Notes: generated by a model from the sequence alone, not told the origin. Numbered from the stretch's first letter, positions 9,275 through 17,877 are shown. The stretch is DNA of 64,000 bases from Streptomyces paradoxus (GCF_014202475.1 NZ_JACHGV010000008.1:1-64000), one strand, 5' to 3'. Program-made: numbers and translations.

Positions 9275-10435
9275 TCACCAGGTGCGGTCCCTTCGCAGAG
9301 CCGTGTCCGCGAGCGCGCGGAGGTGGACGCCCTGGAGGAACAGGTCGTAGCACCATTCGGGCAGGACCAGCACCGAGGCGATCGACACACGCCAGCCGCG
9401 CGATTTCACGGTGATCGCCCGCTCGATGGCGTAGAACGCCGTGAAGGCGATCCAGAACGGAGCGATCCTCAGCCCCGCGCCGACGGCGAGGTACCAGATG
9501 ACGAAACCTATGTAGGCGGTCGACACGGATACTCCGAGAAAGGCCACGACCTGTCTGGCCCAGCCTTCAGCGGTGTACCGGGTGACGCCGTAGTCGATCA
9601 GGTTCTCCAGTGCGCCGCGCTTCCAGCGAAGCCGCTGTTTGGCGAGGGCTCTCCAGGTCTCCATGACTTCCGTGGTCATCGTGGCCCGCGTCGGGGCGAC
9701 GATGCGGTGGTGGAGGTGCTTCAGGGCCAGCGTGAGTTCGTTGTCCTCGGTCAGCGCCTTCGTGTCGTAGACGCCTTCGGCCGCAGGGAGCCGGCCCGAT
9801 TTCCGCGCCTCCAGGACGTCTTTGAGGGCTCCGGCCCGGAAAAGGCACGCGGTGCCGGTCAGGCACAGGACCTTGCCCTGCTTCCGTGCCGTGTCCCGGG
9901 CGTACCGGGCGAACTCGTTGCGCTGGAAAGCCCCGCACAGTCTGCCGCCGGAGCGACCGCGGAAGGTCCCGCCGACAGCGCCGTATCCCTGGTCCATCTT
10001 CCTGCGGGTCACCTCGATGAAGTGAGGATCCAGACAGGTGTCGGCGTCCTGGACGAGGATGCCGTCCTGGTCGGAGAGGTCCGGCAGCAGTCTGCTCAGT
10101 GCCCCGTTCAGGTTGCCGGCCTTCTTGTGCCGGTTGCCGACCGAATGCCAGACCTCGGCCCCGGCCGCGTGGGCGATCCGTTCCAGCTGCGCGGTCCGGT
10201 CGCTCTCCCGATGCGGATCGAGCGTCACGATGACGCGGTCCGCGGGACGCGTCTGCCTCCGCAGCGCCTCCAGTACGTGGGGGAGTGAATCCACCTCCCT
10301 GTAAGCGGGCACGAGCACGATCACCCGAGGCGATTTCCGCGCCGCGGCGGACGCCGCCACGAGCCCGACCGTGCTGGTCGCCGGGTCGTGCCTCGGACGG
10401 CGTTCCGCTGCTGTGGGTGAGGACGTTTCGATCAT
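9275..10435 (-). CDS. Family 2 glycosyltransferase, processive polysaccharide-synthase type
   Basis: This protein of about 386 residues has the GT2 synthase motif set: VPAYRE near residue 43, a DxD metal site in VQDADTC near 130, the catalytic base in LTEDNE near 230, and QRLRW (Q-x-x-R-W) near 268, characteristic of processive enzymes such as hyaluronan, cellulose and poly-GlcNAc synthases. Hydrophobic segments lie at about 297-320 and 326-345, with another weakly hydrophobic stretch near 353-370, so it would be membrane-associated with a cytoplasmic catalytic domain. There is no PilZ domain and the N-terminal transmembrane region is missing, so it is shorter than cellulose synthases. It leads a leftward run with the LPVTG microprotein (64-base gap) and the sortase. 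ATG at 10435 follows a GGAG site; an adjacent GTG is possible. Sugar donor unknown. Confidence 0.88.
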   Translation of the reverse strand: MIETSSPTAAERRPRHDPATSTVGLVAASAAARKSPRVIVLVPAYREVDSLPHVLEALRRQTRPADRVIVTLDPHRESDRTAQLERIAHAAGAEVWHSVGNRHKKAGNLNGALSRLLPDLSDQDGILVQDADTCLDPHFIEVTRRKMDQGYGAVGGTFRGRSGGRLCGAFQRNEFARYARDTARKQGKVLCLTGTACLFRAGALKDVLEARKSGRLPAAEGVYDTKALTEDNELTLALKHLHHRIVAPTRATMTTEVMETWRALAKQRLRWKRGALENLIDYGVTRYTAEGWARQVVAFLGVSVSTAYIGFVIWYLAVGAGLRIAPFWIAFTAFYAIERAITVKSRGWRVSIASVLVLPEWCYDLFLQGVHLRALADTALRRDRTW

Positions 10436-10674
10436 CACGTGCTCCGTGCGATGTGGGGAAGAACTACCTCATATCCATAAGCTTACGTCGTATACCTACA
10501 TGTGCAACTTACATAGTCGGTTTCGCCTGTATGCGGTCTCGCACCCGCCCTGGCCGGTCCGCGGGGAATGTCACTGTTCCGTCGCAGCCCCGCCGACCGC
10601 ACAACCGGAAGCCGTCACCGGCCGTCTAGCTGGCAGACATCGCACACCGCTTTCGCGAAAGGGCATGACCAGCC
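10436..10674. promoter_or_regulatory. Divergent promoter region with three 13-bp-spaced CYTACRT heptamers
   Basis: This 239-base region between the glycosyltransferase and the L,D-transpeptidase contains an unusually AT-rich patch at about 10460-10520. Within it, heptamers CTTACGT, CCTACAT and CTTACAT begin at 10482, 10495 and 10508, exactly 13 bases apart. An 8-base palindrome TAAGCTTA lies at 10478-10485. This looks like a regulated promoter for the leftward surface module; the binding protein is unknown. Confidence 0.55.
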
Positions 10675-11370
10675 ATGGGGGACGTACGCAGACGGAGCGC
10701 CGTCGCACTGGGGATCACCGGTCTGGTGGCACCGCTCACGCTCGCTCTCGGCGCCGCACCGGCGCAGGCCGCGAGCTGCACCACGCAGGCCGGCCCGTAC
10801 CAGAAGAAGGTCGAGAAGTTCCTCGGCCTTCCGGTCGACGGCAAGCAGTCGGCCGCCGACTGCAAGGCCATCCGCGCCTTCCAGACCAAGCACGGCATCT
10901 CACCGAACATCGGCTACGCCGGTTCCGTCACCTGGGGCGTGATGGACCTGATGCAGAAGCAGAAGGCCGTCGGGTCGAACCCCAACAAGGACGGCAAGTG
11001 CCCGGTGAACAAGGGCCGGATCGCCTGTGTGAACCTGACGCTCCAGCTGAGCTGGATCCAGGACGGCAAGAAGCTCGTCTACGGACCCGTCCCGGTCCGC
11101 ACCGGCCGTAACGGCGACGAGACCCGCACCGGCCTGAAGAAGATCTACTGGCGCAACATCGACCACGTCTCGTCCATCTACGACGTGCCGATGCCCTACG
11201 CCCAGTTCTTCGACGGCGGCCAGGCCTTCCACCAGGCGAACGTCAGCATGTGGAACCCGCCGGGCTCGCGCGGCTGCGTCAACATGACCAAGACCGACGC
11301 CAAGAAGTACTGGTCGCTGCTGAAGAAGGGTGACGACGTCTTCGTGTACGGCCGCAAGCCGGGCACCTGA
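10675..11370 (+). CDS. Secreted L,D-transpeptidase (YkuD family) with peptidoglycan-binding-like N-terminus
   Basis: This 231-residue protein has a Sec signal peptide (about residues 1-32, ending AAPAQA). A peptidoglycan-binding-1-like segment follows (VEKFLGLPVDGKQSAADCKA...IRAFQTKHG), then a YkuD domain from about 118. Catalytic residues are His186 (QAFHQ) and Cys201 in SRGCVNM. It would form 3-3 cross-links in peptidoglycan or attach a donor to a diaminopimelate side chain outside the membrane. Two cysteines near 35 and 63 may form a disulfide. It diverges from the glycosyltransferase/sortase module across a shared promoter region, which makes a joint role in cell-wall surface modification plausible but unproven. 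Confidence 0.9.
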   Translation: MGDVRRRSAVALGITGLVAPLTLALGAAPAQAASCTTQAGPYQKKVEKFLGLPVDGKQSAADCKAIRAFQTKHGISPNIGYAGSVTWGVMDLMQKQKAVGSNPNKDGKCPVNKGRIACVNLTLQLSWIQDGKKLVYGPVPVRTGRNGDETRTGLKKIYWRNIDHVSSIYDVPMPYAQFFDGGQAFHQANVSMWNPPGSRGCVNMTKTDAKKYWSLLKKGDDVFVYGRKPGT

Positions 11371-11401
11371 TACCGGGCACCCGGCTCGCACCCGGCGTTC
11401 C

Positions 11402-12601
11402 CTACTGGGGCGCGTCCCCGAAGTCCGGGATCTCCAGCCTGACCCCGCCCTGCCGCGCCGACTCGTGCGCGACGATGCCCGGCAGGGTGTAGCGGGCGGC
11501 CACCCAGGCGTTCACCGACGGCAGTGTGCGGTCGTTGACGGCGGTCACGAAGTCGTCCACCAGGAAGTGGTGGCTGCCCTCGTGGCCGTTGTGGAGGTGG
11601 TCGAACTCCCTCGGCAGTCGCGCGCGGTCGTGCACGGGCGCCGACCCGGAGGTGAAAGCGGCCCGCAGCTCCGGCGCGATGTGCTGGAGCGAGGGGTCGT
11701 CGGGCGCCATCGTGGGCTTGGGCTCCAGCAGTTCGCTGATGTCCTTCACCCCCTGCTTGTCCTGCCACAGGGCGACCGTGGCGAGCTGCTCCATGCTGGC
11801 CTCGGTACCGAAGAAGCGGAAGCGCGACTCCCGTATGTGCGAGGGGTAGCCGACCCGCCGGAACTCGTTCGTACGGAACGAGCCGCCGCCCGCCACCTCG
11901 AACAGCGCGGTGGCGTTGGAGACGTCGTTGCCGAACTGGCTGACGTCCTTGTCGAAGACGCCGTCGCCCCGGTCGTCGGCGACACCGATCGCCGACACGC
12001 TCACGGCGTGCGTCCGCCAGGCGCCCAGCACGCCGCCGATCGCGTGCGTCGGGTACAGCAGCGGGGGATAGCTGGCGGTCGCCTTCCAGTTCTCGCCGCC
12101 GCTGTACTGGTAGGCCTCGTAGAAGCCCAGGTCCATGTCGTGGACGTAGTCGCCCTCGGCGTAGAAGAGCCGCCCGAAGGCGCCCTCGGCGATCTGGTTG
12201 CGGGCGTGGACCGTGGCCGGGTTGTACTCACTGGTCTCGCCCATCATGTAGGTCAGCCCGGTGGCCTTGACCGCGTCGATGATCGCCGCGATCTCCTCCG
12301 CGCTGATCGCCATGGGGACGGCGGAGTACACGTGCTTGCCGGCGTTCAGGCCCTGGAGCACCAGCGGGCCGTGCGTCCAGCGCTGGGTGAAGATCGCGAC
12401 GGCGTCGATGTCCTCCGACTCCAGCATGGCCTGGTAGGACGGGAAGGTGCCCGCCAGACCCTGGGCGGAGGCGAGTTGGGCGGCCCTCTCGGGCAGCAGG
12501 TCGGTGACGTAGACGTCGCTGACACCGGGGTGGGCCTGGAACAGGGTGGCGAACTGGCCCGAGAACTGTCCGGCGCCGACGATGCCGATGGAGAACGTCA
12601 T
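11402..12601 (-). CDS. Gfo/Idh/MocA family sugar oxidoreductase
   Basis: This 399-residue protein starts with a Rossmann motif (FSIGIVGAGQF), carries a degenerate form of the family EKP motif (YSAVPMAIS near residue 92) and has the C-terminal Gfo/Idh alpha/beta domain. Members oxidise or epimerise sugars and inositols with NAD(P). The usual catalytic lysine of EKP is not present in the VPM sequence, so activity may differ from the standard dehydrogenase. It is the last gene of a four-gene leftward sugar-transport operon, 14 bases after the binding-protein gene, and probably acts on the imported sugar. Confidence 0.85.
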   Translation of the reverse strand: MTFSIGIVGAGQFSGQFATLFQAHPGVSDVYVTDLLPERAAQLASAQGLAGTFPSYQAMLESEDIDAVAIFTQRWTHGPLVLQGLNAGKHVYSAVPMAISAEEIAAIIDAVKATGLTYMMGETSEYNPATVHARNQIAEGAFGRLFYAEGDYVHDMDLGFYEAYQYSGGENWKATASYPPLLYPTHAIGGVLGAWRTHAVSVSAIGVADDRGDGVFDKDVSQFGNDVSNATALFEVAGGGSFRTNEFRRVGYPSHIRESRFRFFGTEASMEQLATVALWQDKQGVKDISELLEPKPTMAPDDPSLQHIAPELRAAFTSGSAPVHDRARLPREFDHLHNGHEGSHHFLVDDFVTAVNDRTLPSVNAWVAARYTLPGIVAHESARQGGVRLEIPDFGDAPQ

Positions 12602-12615
12602 GGAGCGCGTGCCCT

Positions 12616-13959
12616 TCACTGGGAGAGGATGAGGTTGATCTGGTCGTTGGTCTGATCGAGGCTGCTCACGGGCTTGCCGTTGCCGTAGATGTCTTCCATC
12701 GCGGGCTGCATGAGCGCGGTCATGTCCGCCGAGTAGCTGGCGATCGGGTACGAGAAGGTCCGGGAGTGCTTCTTGTCGGCCACCGGTTCGGTGAACGACG
12801 AGACGTCGATGCCCTTCTTCCGGTACGCGGCGACGGCGGCCTCGGTCCCGGCCGGCGTGGCGGGGAAGACGACGCCGTACCTGCCGACGACGGTCTGGCA
12901 CTTGTCCGAGGCCAGATACGCCACCCACTTCTTGGCGCCCGCCTTGTTCTTGGAGGCCTTCGTGACGGAGTCGGCGAGGCCGTTCATCATGGTGGCGCGC
13001 TTGCCGGTCGGGCCGACCGGCGTCAGGGCGGTCTTGATGTCCTTGCCCTTGAAGCCCGCGTAGGTGGAGATCATCCAGGCCCCGTCGAACGCGGTGGCCG
13101 CCTTGCCCGCCGCCACCTGGGTGTTCGCCTGGTTGGACTGGACGTTGTAGTCGGACAGCGGTGGCATGTAGCCCTTCTTCGCCAGGCCGAAGTACCACCG
13201 GATGACGGACTGGAAGGTCTTGCTGTCGTACTGGTACTTCGTGCCCCAGCGCGGCTTGTCGAGGTAGCTCCAGCCGGCGGAGGCGGCGAAGTTGCTCCAC
13301 TGGGTCTGGCCGTCGCCGAAGCCGCCGCCGTTGCTGGCCATGCCGTAGACCTTGACGTTGTTCCTGTCGAAGCCCGGTTCGTCGCCCCGCTTGCCGTTCC
13401 TGTCGATCGTGAGGTGGGCGATGGCCTTCTCGAAAGTGCCGCCGTCCTTCGGGTTCCAGGCCAGGCTGTTGAGCTGTTCGGCGCCGAGTCCGGCTTCCGC
13501 GGTCATCTTGGAGTTGTAGAAGAGCGCGACCGTGTCCCAGTCCTTCGGGGCGCCGTAGCGGTGGCCGTCCTTGCCGATCCAGTTGGCGGCGAGGCCCGGC
13601 TGGTAGTCCGCGTCCTCGATGCCGAGGTTGTCGAGCGGTTCGAGGACCTTCAGATCGGCGAACTGGCCGAAGTTCTGGATGTGGTCGGTGAACACGTCCG
13701 GCTGGGTGCCCGCGATGAACCCGGCGGTGAGCTTGGTCCAGTAGTCGCTCCAGCCCAACTGCGTGATCTTCACCTTCAGTCCGGGGTTCTCCTTCTCGAA
13801 CCCTTTGGCACAGGCCTGGTAGGCGGGCAGCTGGTTGGCGTCCCACAGCCAGTACGTGACGGTGTTCGCGGAGGATCCGGCGGCGCCGGACTGCGCGCAT
13901 CCGCTGACCAGGGACAGCGCCAGCGCTCCGGTCGCCGCGACGAGCGTACGAATTCGCAT
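12616..13959 (-). CDS. Sugar ABC transporter substrate-binding lipoprotein
   Basis: This 447-residue family 1 extracellular solute-binding protein has a lipoprotein signal (LALSLVSGC, lipidated cysteine near residue 21) and the two-lobed binding domain (TVTYWLWDANQLPAYQAC, then FEKENPGLKVKITQLGWSDY). It should capture an oligosaccharide outside the cell and deliver it to the two permeases encoded just upstream. The gene order permease-permease-binding protein is the reverse of the more common arrangement. No ATPase gene is present; such importers in Streptomyces generally use the shared MsiK ATPase (family knowledge). The ATG is chosen over the adjacent GTG. Confidence 0.92.
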   Translation of the reverse strand: MRIRTLVAATGALALSLVSGCAQSGAAGSSANTVTYWLWDANQLPAYQACAKGFEKENPGLKVKITQLGWSDYWTKLTAGFIAGTQPDVFTDHIQNFGQFADLKVLEPLDNLGIEDADYQPGLAANWIGKDGHRYGAPKDWDTVALFYNSKMTAEAGLGAEQLNSLAWNPKDGGTFEKAIAHLTIDRNGKRGDEPGFDRNNVKVYGMASNGGGFGDGQTQWSNFAASAGWSYLDKPRWGTKYQYDSKTFQSVIRWYFGLAKKGYMPPLSDYNVQSNQANTQVAAGKAATAFDGAWMISTYAGFKGKDIKTALTPVGPTGKRATMMNGLADSVTKASKNKAGAKKWVAYLASDKCQTVVGRYGVVFPATPAGTEAAVAAYRKKGIDVSSFTEPVADKKHSRTFSYPIASYSADMTALMQPAMEDIYGNGKPVSSLDQTNDQINLILSQ

Positions 13960-13969
13960 CACAGTCCCC

Positions 13970-14887
13970 TTACTTGATCCCGGTGAAGCCGATGGAGCTG
14001 ACGATGCGGCGGGCGAAGCAGGCGAACAGCACCAGCATCGGCAGCGCGGCGATCAGCGTCGCGGCCATGAGCCCGGACCAGTCGACGCCGGTCGCCGGGG
14101 TCTGCGCCCGGAAGACCGCCAGCGCCACGGTCAGCACACGCGAGCTGTCGCTGTAGGAGACCATCAGCGGCCAGAAGTAGTCGTTCCAGGAGGTGATGTA
14201 CGTCAGCACGGCCAGCGTGATGATCGGCGTGGACGCCATCGGCAGCACCACCCGGAAGAAGATCTTGATCTTCCCGGCGCCGTCGAGCAGCGCGGCCTCC
14301 TCGACCTCCTTGGGGATGTTCATGAAGAACTGCCGCAGGAAGAACACCGCGAACGGGGTCATGAACATGGTGGGCAGCGCGATGCCGAGGAGCGTGTCGA
14401 TCAGGTGCAGCTGCTTGATGAGCACGAAGTTCGGCAGCAGGGTGAAGATGGCCGGCACCATCATCCCGGCGAGGAACAGGCCGAACACCTTGTCCCGCCC
14501 CCGCCAGCGCAGTCGCGAGAAGGCGTACGCGGCCATCGCCGAGAAGAAGATCTGACAGCCGGTGATGAGGGTCGAGACCAGCACCGAGTTGAGCAGGTAG
14601 CGCCAGAAGTCGAGGCCGCCGCCGGCTCCGCCCTGACTGACGGCCTCCTCGGCCGACTGCATCCCCAGGGCTCGTTCGAAGCCGCTCGTGGTGAGGTCCA
14701 CCGGCAGCGGGTTGGTCGGGTCGGCGCTCAGGCCCGCGTTGGTGGAGAGCGCGGTGCGCAGGATCCAGTAGAACGGCAGCAGGGTGATGAGGACGATCAG
14801 CCCCATCGCGGTCCAGCCGGCGGCCCGCCCCCAGGAGAACCTGCGCCGCACCGGTCGTACGGTCGTGGTGGTCGTCACGGCAGCCAT
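13970..14887 (-). CDS. Sugar ABC transporter permease (MalG type)
   Basis: This 305-residue inner-membrane protein has about six helices and the EAA loop (EEAALLDGAGKIKIFFRVVLP) that docks on the ATPase. N-terminal extension MAAVTTTTTVRPVRRRFSW is typical of actinomycete MalG-type subunits. It pairs with the MalF-type permease 18 bases upstream. Confidence 0.92.
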   Translation of the reverse strand: MAAVTTTTTVRPVRRRFSWGRAAGWTAMGLIVLITLLPFYWILRTALSTNAGLSADPTNPLPVDLTTSGFERALGMQSAEEAVSQGGAGGGLDFWRYLLNSVLVSTLITGCQIFFSAMAAYAFSRLRWRGRDKVFGLFLAGMMVPAIFTLLPNFVLIKQLHLIDTLLGIALPTMFMTPFAVFFLRQFFMNIPKEVEEAALLDGAGKIKIFFRVVLPMASTPIITLAVLTYITSWNDYFWPLMVSYSDSSRVLTVALAVFRAQTPATGVDWSGLMAATLIAALPMLVLFACFARRIVSSIGFTGIK

Positions 14888-14905
14888 GGCGGTGTCCCCC
14901 TTCCG

Positions 14906-15871
14906 TCAGCCGAGGTCGGTCCGGCCGGCCCGGGTGAGCCGGTACTGGAGGATGGTGATCGCGCTCAGCACGACCAGCAGGGCGACGGACATGGCCGAGG
15001 CGTAGCCGAACTGGAAGCGGCCGAAGGCCGAGCCGTAGATGTAGAACTGCAGGACGTTGGTGGCGTTCGCCGGACCGCCCGCGGTGGTGACGGCGACGGT
15101 GTCGAACACCTGGAACGATCCGATCACCGTCATGATCAGCACGACCGCGAGCACCGGACGCAGCAGCGGCATGGTGATCCGCCAGAACATCCGCCACTCG
15201 CTCGCCCCGTCCACCCGGGCCGCCTCGTACATGTCGTTCGGGATCGCCTGGAGACCCGCGAAGAGCAGCAGGGCCGTGTACCCGACGTGCCGCCACACGT
15301 TGATGAGCGCGATCGTCGGGATCGCCCAGGTCTCGTCGGCGAGGAACGGGATACGGTCCACGCCGAGGCCGCTGATGATCTCGTTGCCGATGCCGAGCTG
15401 GGTGTCGAGGATCCACAGCCAGACGAGACCGGCGACGACGTTCGACATCAGATACGGCGTCAGCACGATCCCGCGCAGCATCGACGACTGCGTCAGCCGC
15501 TGGAGCAGGACGGCGATGGCGAGCGCCGCGACCGTCTGGACGCCGATGTTGATGACGACGTACTCGACGGTGACCCACAACGAGTCCCAGAAGATGGGGT
15601 CGTTGACCATGCGGACGTAGTTGTCCAGACCCACCCACTCCGCCGGCGTCAGCAGGTTGAAGCGGGTGAAGCTCAGGTAGATGCCCCGCAGGGTCGGCCA
15701 GAGCAGGAAGACCAGGAAGCCGAGCAGGGCCGGCGTGATGAAGAGCGCGGCCAGCCGCCCGTCCCCCCGGTCCTCACCGGACACCCCCTGTCGCGTCCGG
15801 GTCCTGCTGGGGGCCTCCGCCGCGCCGCCCGTGGGCAGACGTGAGGGAGGACTGCTGGAGGCGATGGTCAT
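14906..15871 (-). CDS. Sugar ABC transporter permease (MalF type)
   Basis: This 321-residue membrane protein has a Pro/Arg/Ser-rich cytoplasmic N-terminus, six predicted helices from about residue 43, and the EAA motif YEAARVDGASEWRMFWRITM near residue 215. It is the first gene of the leftward operon, whose promoter lies in the intergenic region shared with the ROK regulator. Confidence 0.92.
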   Translation of the reverse strand: MTIASSSPPSRLPTGGAAEAPSRTRTRQGVSGEDRGDGRLAALFITPALLGFLVFLLWPTLRGIYLSFTRFNLLTPAEWVGLDNYVRMVNDPIFWDSLWVTVEYVVINIGVQTVAALAIAVLLQRLTQSSMLRGIVLTPYLMSNVVAGLVWLWILDTQLGIGNEIISGLGVDRIPFLADETWAIPTIALINVWRHVGYTALLLFAGLQAIPNDMYEAARVDGASEWRMFWRITMPLLRPVLAVVLIMTVIGSFQVFDTVAVTTAGGPANATNVLQFYIYGSAFGRFQFGYASAMSVALLVVLSAITILQYRLTRAGRTDLG

Positions 15872-16041
15872 CGGGAGACTCCCTCGCTGCGGCGGCTCGT
15901 CCTCTGGCGGGACTTACTTTTGGTGCGAAACAATTGCTGCGTCAAGAGGCCTGCAAACAACTTTTCCCAGGAACCGACATCGACTTAGAGTGGTCATGTT
16001 GGTTTCGGTGTGAAAAAAATGGGTGAGGGGGTCGGACCTTC
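15872..16041. promoter_or_regulatory. Divergent control region with two TTTYG-GTG-YGAAA operator candidates
   Basis: Two 13-base elements, TTTTGGTGCGAAA at 15918-15930 and TTTCGGTGTGAAA at 16003-16015, agree at 11 of 13 positions and are each near-palindromic (ideal TTTCG-GTG-CGAAA). One lies about 47 bases from the leftward transport operon and the other about 27 bases from the ROK gene, the placement expected of a local repressor. The surrounding DNA is AT-rich for this genome, with seven A at 16013-16019. Confidence 0.65.
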
Positions 16042-17202
16042 ATGACCGAAGGCACCGCCGGCTGGCTGCCGCTGAGCGCGGGGGAGCGCTCCGTGGCGAT
16101 CGACGTGCTCGTCCACGGCCCGCTCTCGCGCACGGAACTCGCCCGCAGGCTGGGTCTGTCGGCCGGCAGTCTCACCCGGCTGACCAAGCCGCTGATCGAG
16201 TCGGGCCTGCTCGTCGAGGTGCCCGAAGCCGATGCGCCCGCGGAGTCGCGCCAGGGCCGCCCCTCCCAGCCGCTGGACGTCGTCGCCGACTCGGGCTTCT
16301 TCCTCGGCTTCAAGATCACCGAGGACATGGTCTACGGCGTCGTCACCACCCTGCGCAGCCACATCGTCGCCCGCCACGACCGCCCGCTCACCACCCACGA
16401 CCCCGCCGAAGTCGCCGACGTGCTGGCCGGGATGACCGCCGAACTGGCCAAGAGGCACCCCCGTCTCGCCGGCATCGGCATCGGGGTCGGCGGATTCGTC
16501 CAGGACCGTGCCGTGGTCGGCGAATCCCCCTTCCTGCTGTGGCGGGACGTCCCCCTGGCCGACCTGGTCGAGGAGCGCACGGGGCTGCCGGTGGTCGTCG
16601 AGAACGACGTCGCCGCCCTGGTCGAGGCCGAGACCTGGTTCGGCGCCGGGCGCGGCCTGGACCGCTTCGTCGTCCTCACCATCGGTGCCGGTATCGGCTA
16701 CGGGCTCGTCCTGGGCGGCAAGCGGGTGCCCTTCGCGGAGGAGGACCGCGGCTTCGGGCGGCACTGGATCGTCGACTCCAGCGGTCCGCTCACCCCGGAC
16801 GGCAGGCGCGGCAGCGCCGTCTCGCTGCTGACCATCCCCAGCATCCGCTACCAGGTCCGGGCCGCCACCGGCGGCGACCACACCTACGAGGAGATCCTCG
16901 CCCTGGCCGCCGCGGGGGACCCGATGTCCGCCCGGGTCGTCGAGGAGGCGGCGCGCGCCCTGGGCGCGCTGGTCGCGCAGATCTCCAACTTCGTGATGCC
17001 GCAGAAGATCCTGCTCGCGGGGGAGGGGGTCGGGCTGATGGACGTGGCCGGGAAGACGGTCGAGGAGACGATCCGCGAACACCGGCACCCGCTGGCCGCT
17101 CCGGTCGGCCTGGAGACGAAGGTGTCCGACTTCCACGACTGGGCCCGCGGCGCGGCCGTGTTGGCCATCAAGGTGCTGGTGCTGGGGTCGGCCGAAGCGT
17201 GA
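16042..17202 (+). CDS. ROK family transcriptional regulator
   Basis: This 386-residue protein has a winged helix-turn-helix at about residues 12-55 (LSRTELARRLGLSAGSLTRL) fused to a ROK sugar-kinase-like domain (GIGVGGFV, VENDVAALVEAE, and a GAGIGYGLVLGG nucleotide-binding-like loop). The family zinc motif CxCGxxGC is absent, and the region where it should be reads EDRGFGRHWIVD. It is therefore a regulator rather than a kinase. It is transcribed away from the sugar ABC operon and is the natural candidate to bind the two operators between them. Confidence 0.9.
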   Translation: MTEGTAGWLPLSAGERSVAIDVLVHGPLSRTELARRLGLSAGSLTRLTKPLIESGLLVEVPEADAPAESRQGRPSQPLDVVADSGFFLGFKITEDMVYGVVTTLRSHIVARHDRPLTTHDPAEVADVLAGMTAELAKRHPRLAGIGIGVGGFVQDRAVVGESPFLLWRDVPLADLVEERTGLPVVVENDVAALVEAETWFGAGRGLDRFVVLTIGAGIGYGLVLGGKRVPFAEEDRGFGRHWIVDSSGPLTPDGRRGSAVSLLTIPSIRYQVRAATGGDHTYEEILALAAAGDPMSARVVEEAARALGALVAQISNFVMPQKILLAGEGVGLMDVAGKTVEETIREHRHPLAAPVGLETKVSDFHDWARGAAVLAIKVLVLGSAEA

Positions 17203-17365
17203 ACGACGGCGAACTTCCCGGTGCCGAAAGGTACTCACAGGCGGCTGATGTGAACAGCCTCACGTTTACCGGGAGATGGACGTGATCAGTAACACTGTCC
17301 GAAATGACCGTTTAGCTCGTGATTACTCACATCGTCTTCACGTCCGGCGACGTATGCTTCACAGT

Positions 17366-17539
17366 ATGTCCACCACTGTTGAACCATCATCCGAGCGATC
17401 GGCTGACGAGGTCAACGAGGAGATCCGCGCGCTGTGGCGCCGGTCGGGCGGGACACTGAGCGTCGAGCAGCGCGAGGAGTACCAGCGGCTCGTCCTGGAG
17501 TGGGCCGCAGCGGCCCCGCAGCCGGCTCCCGCGGCCTGA
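17366..17539 (+). CDS. Small conserved-looking protein of unknown function (57 aa)
   Basis: This 57-residue protein is mostly charged helix (ADEVNEEIRALWRRSGG, then LSVEQREEYQRLVLEWAAA) with a Pro/Ala tail, suggesting a small cytoplasmic helical hairpin. There is no Shine-Dalgarno site. A TATGCT -10-like hexamer at 17353-17358 would place transcription initiation at or near this ATG, so the mRNA may be leaderless (inference). A strong hairpin terminator follows 40 bases after the stop. Function not recognised. Confidence 0.65.
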   Translation: MSTTVEPSSERSADEVNEEIRALWRRSGGTLSVEQREEYQRLVLEWAAAAPQPAPAA

Positions 17540-17579
17540 CCTTCGTCCCGGCGCACGCTGACGCATCGGACCCTCGTCG

Positions 17580-17609
17580 AAGGGCACCCCTGATCCAACG
17601 GGTGCCCTT
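17580..17609 (+). terminator. Hairpin terminator after the 57-residue gene
   Basis: AAGGGCACCC at 17580-17589 pairs perfectly with GGGTGCCCTT at 17600-17609 across a 10-base loop, followed by a pyrimidine-rich stretch. The position fits termination of the rightward small gene. Confidence 0.75.
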
Positions 17610-17621
17610 CTCGCACTTTCC

Positions 17622-17855
17622 TCGGCCGCCGTCTACGGCATCGTCGTCCCCCGAGCTCTCGGCTTCGCTCGAGCAGGCAGGCGCCCCCTCGCCGCCCAGC
17701 GGCCGTTGATGGCCGTCGCCGTGGTCCTGGCCTCCCTGTACCCCGCCCTCCCCGTGGTACTGGGCCTCGCCCTGCTGCACGAGCGGATCAGCCGCCGTCA
17801 GGCGGTGGGGCTGCTCGGAGCGGGGATCGCGACCGTGCTGCTCACGCTGGGCTGA
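17622..17855 (+). pseudogene. C-terminal remnant of an EamA/DMT family transporter
   Basis: From about 17640 a frame reads through to a stop at 17853-17855. Its last 48 residues (MAVAVVLASLYPALPVVLG, then LALLHERISRRQAVGLLGAG, then IATVLLTLG) match the final two helices of EamA-type drug/metabolite exporters, including the conserved SLYPA and HER-type loop. The N-terminal eight helices are missing and no ribosome-binding site is present. This looks like a decayed gene cut off by the terminator region upstream. A free-standing two-helix protein starting at ATG 17709 is less likely. Confidence 0.6.
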
Positions 17856-17877
17856 CGGCGACGCCCCGCCGCCTGCC

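Noticed and set aside
11402..13900. An 832-codon leftward frame covering the oxidoreductase and most of the binding-protein gene
   Set aside because: Only its C-terminal half is the real Gfo/Idh gene; the first half is a shadow of the binding protein. The true start is ATG 12601.
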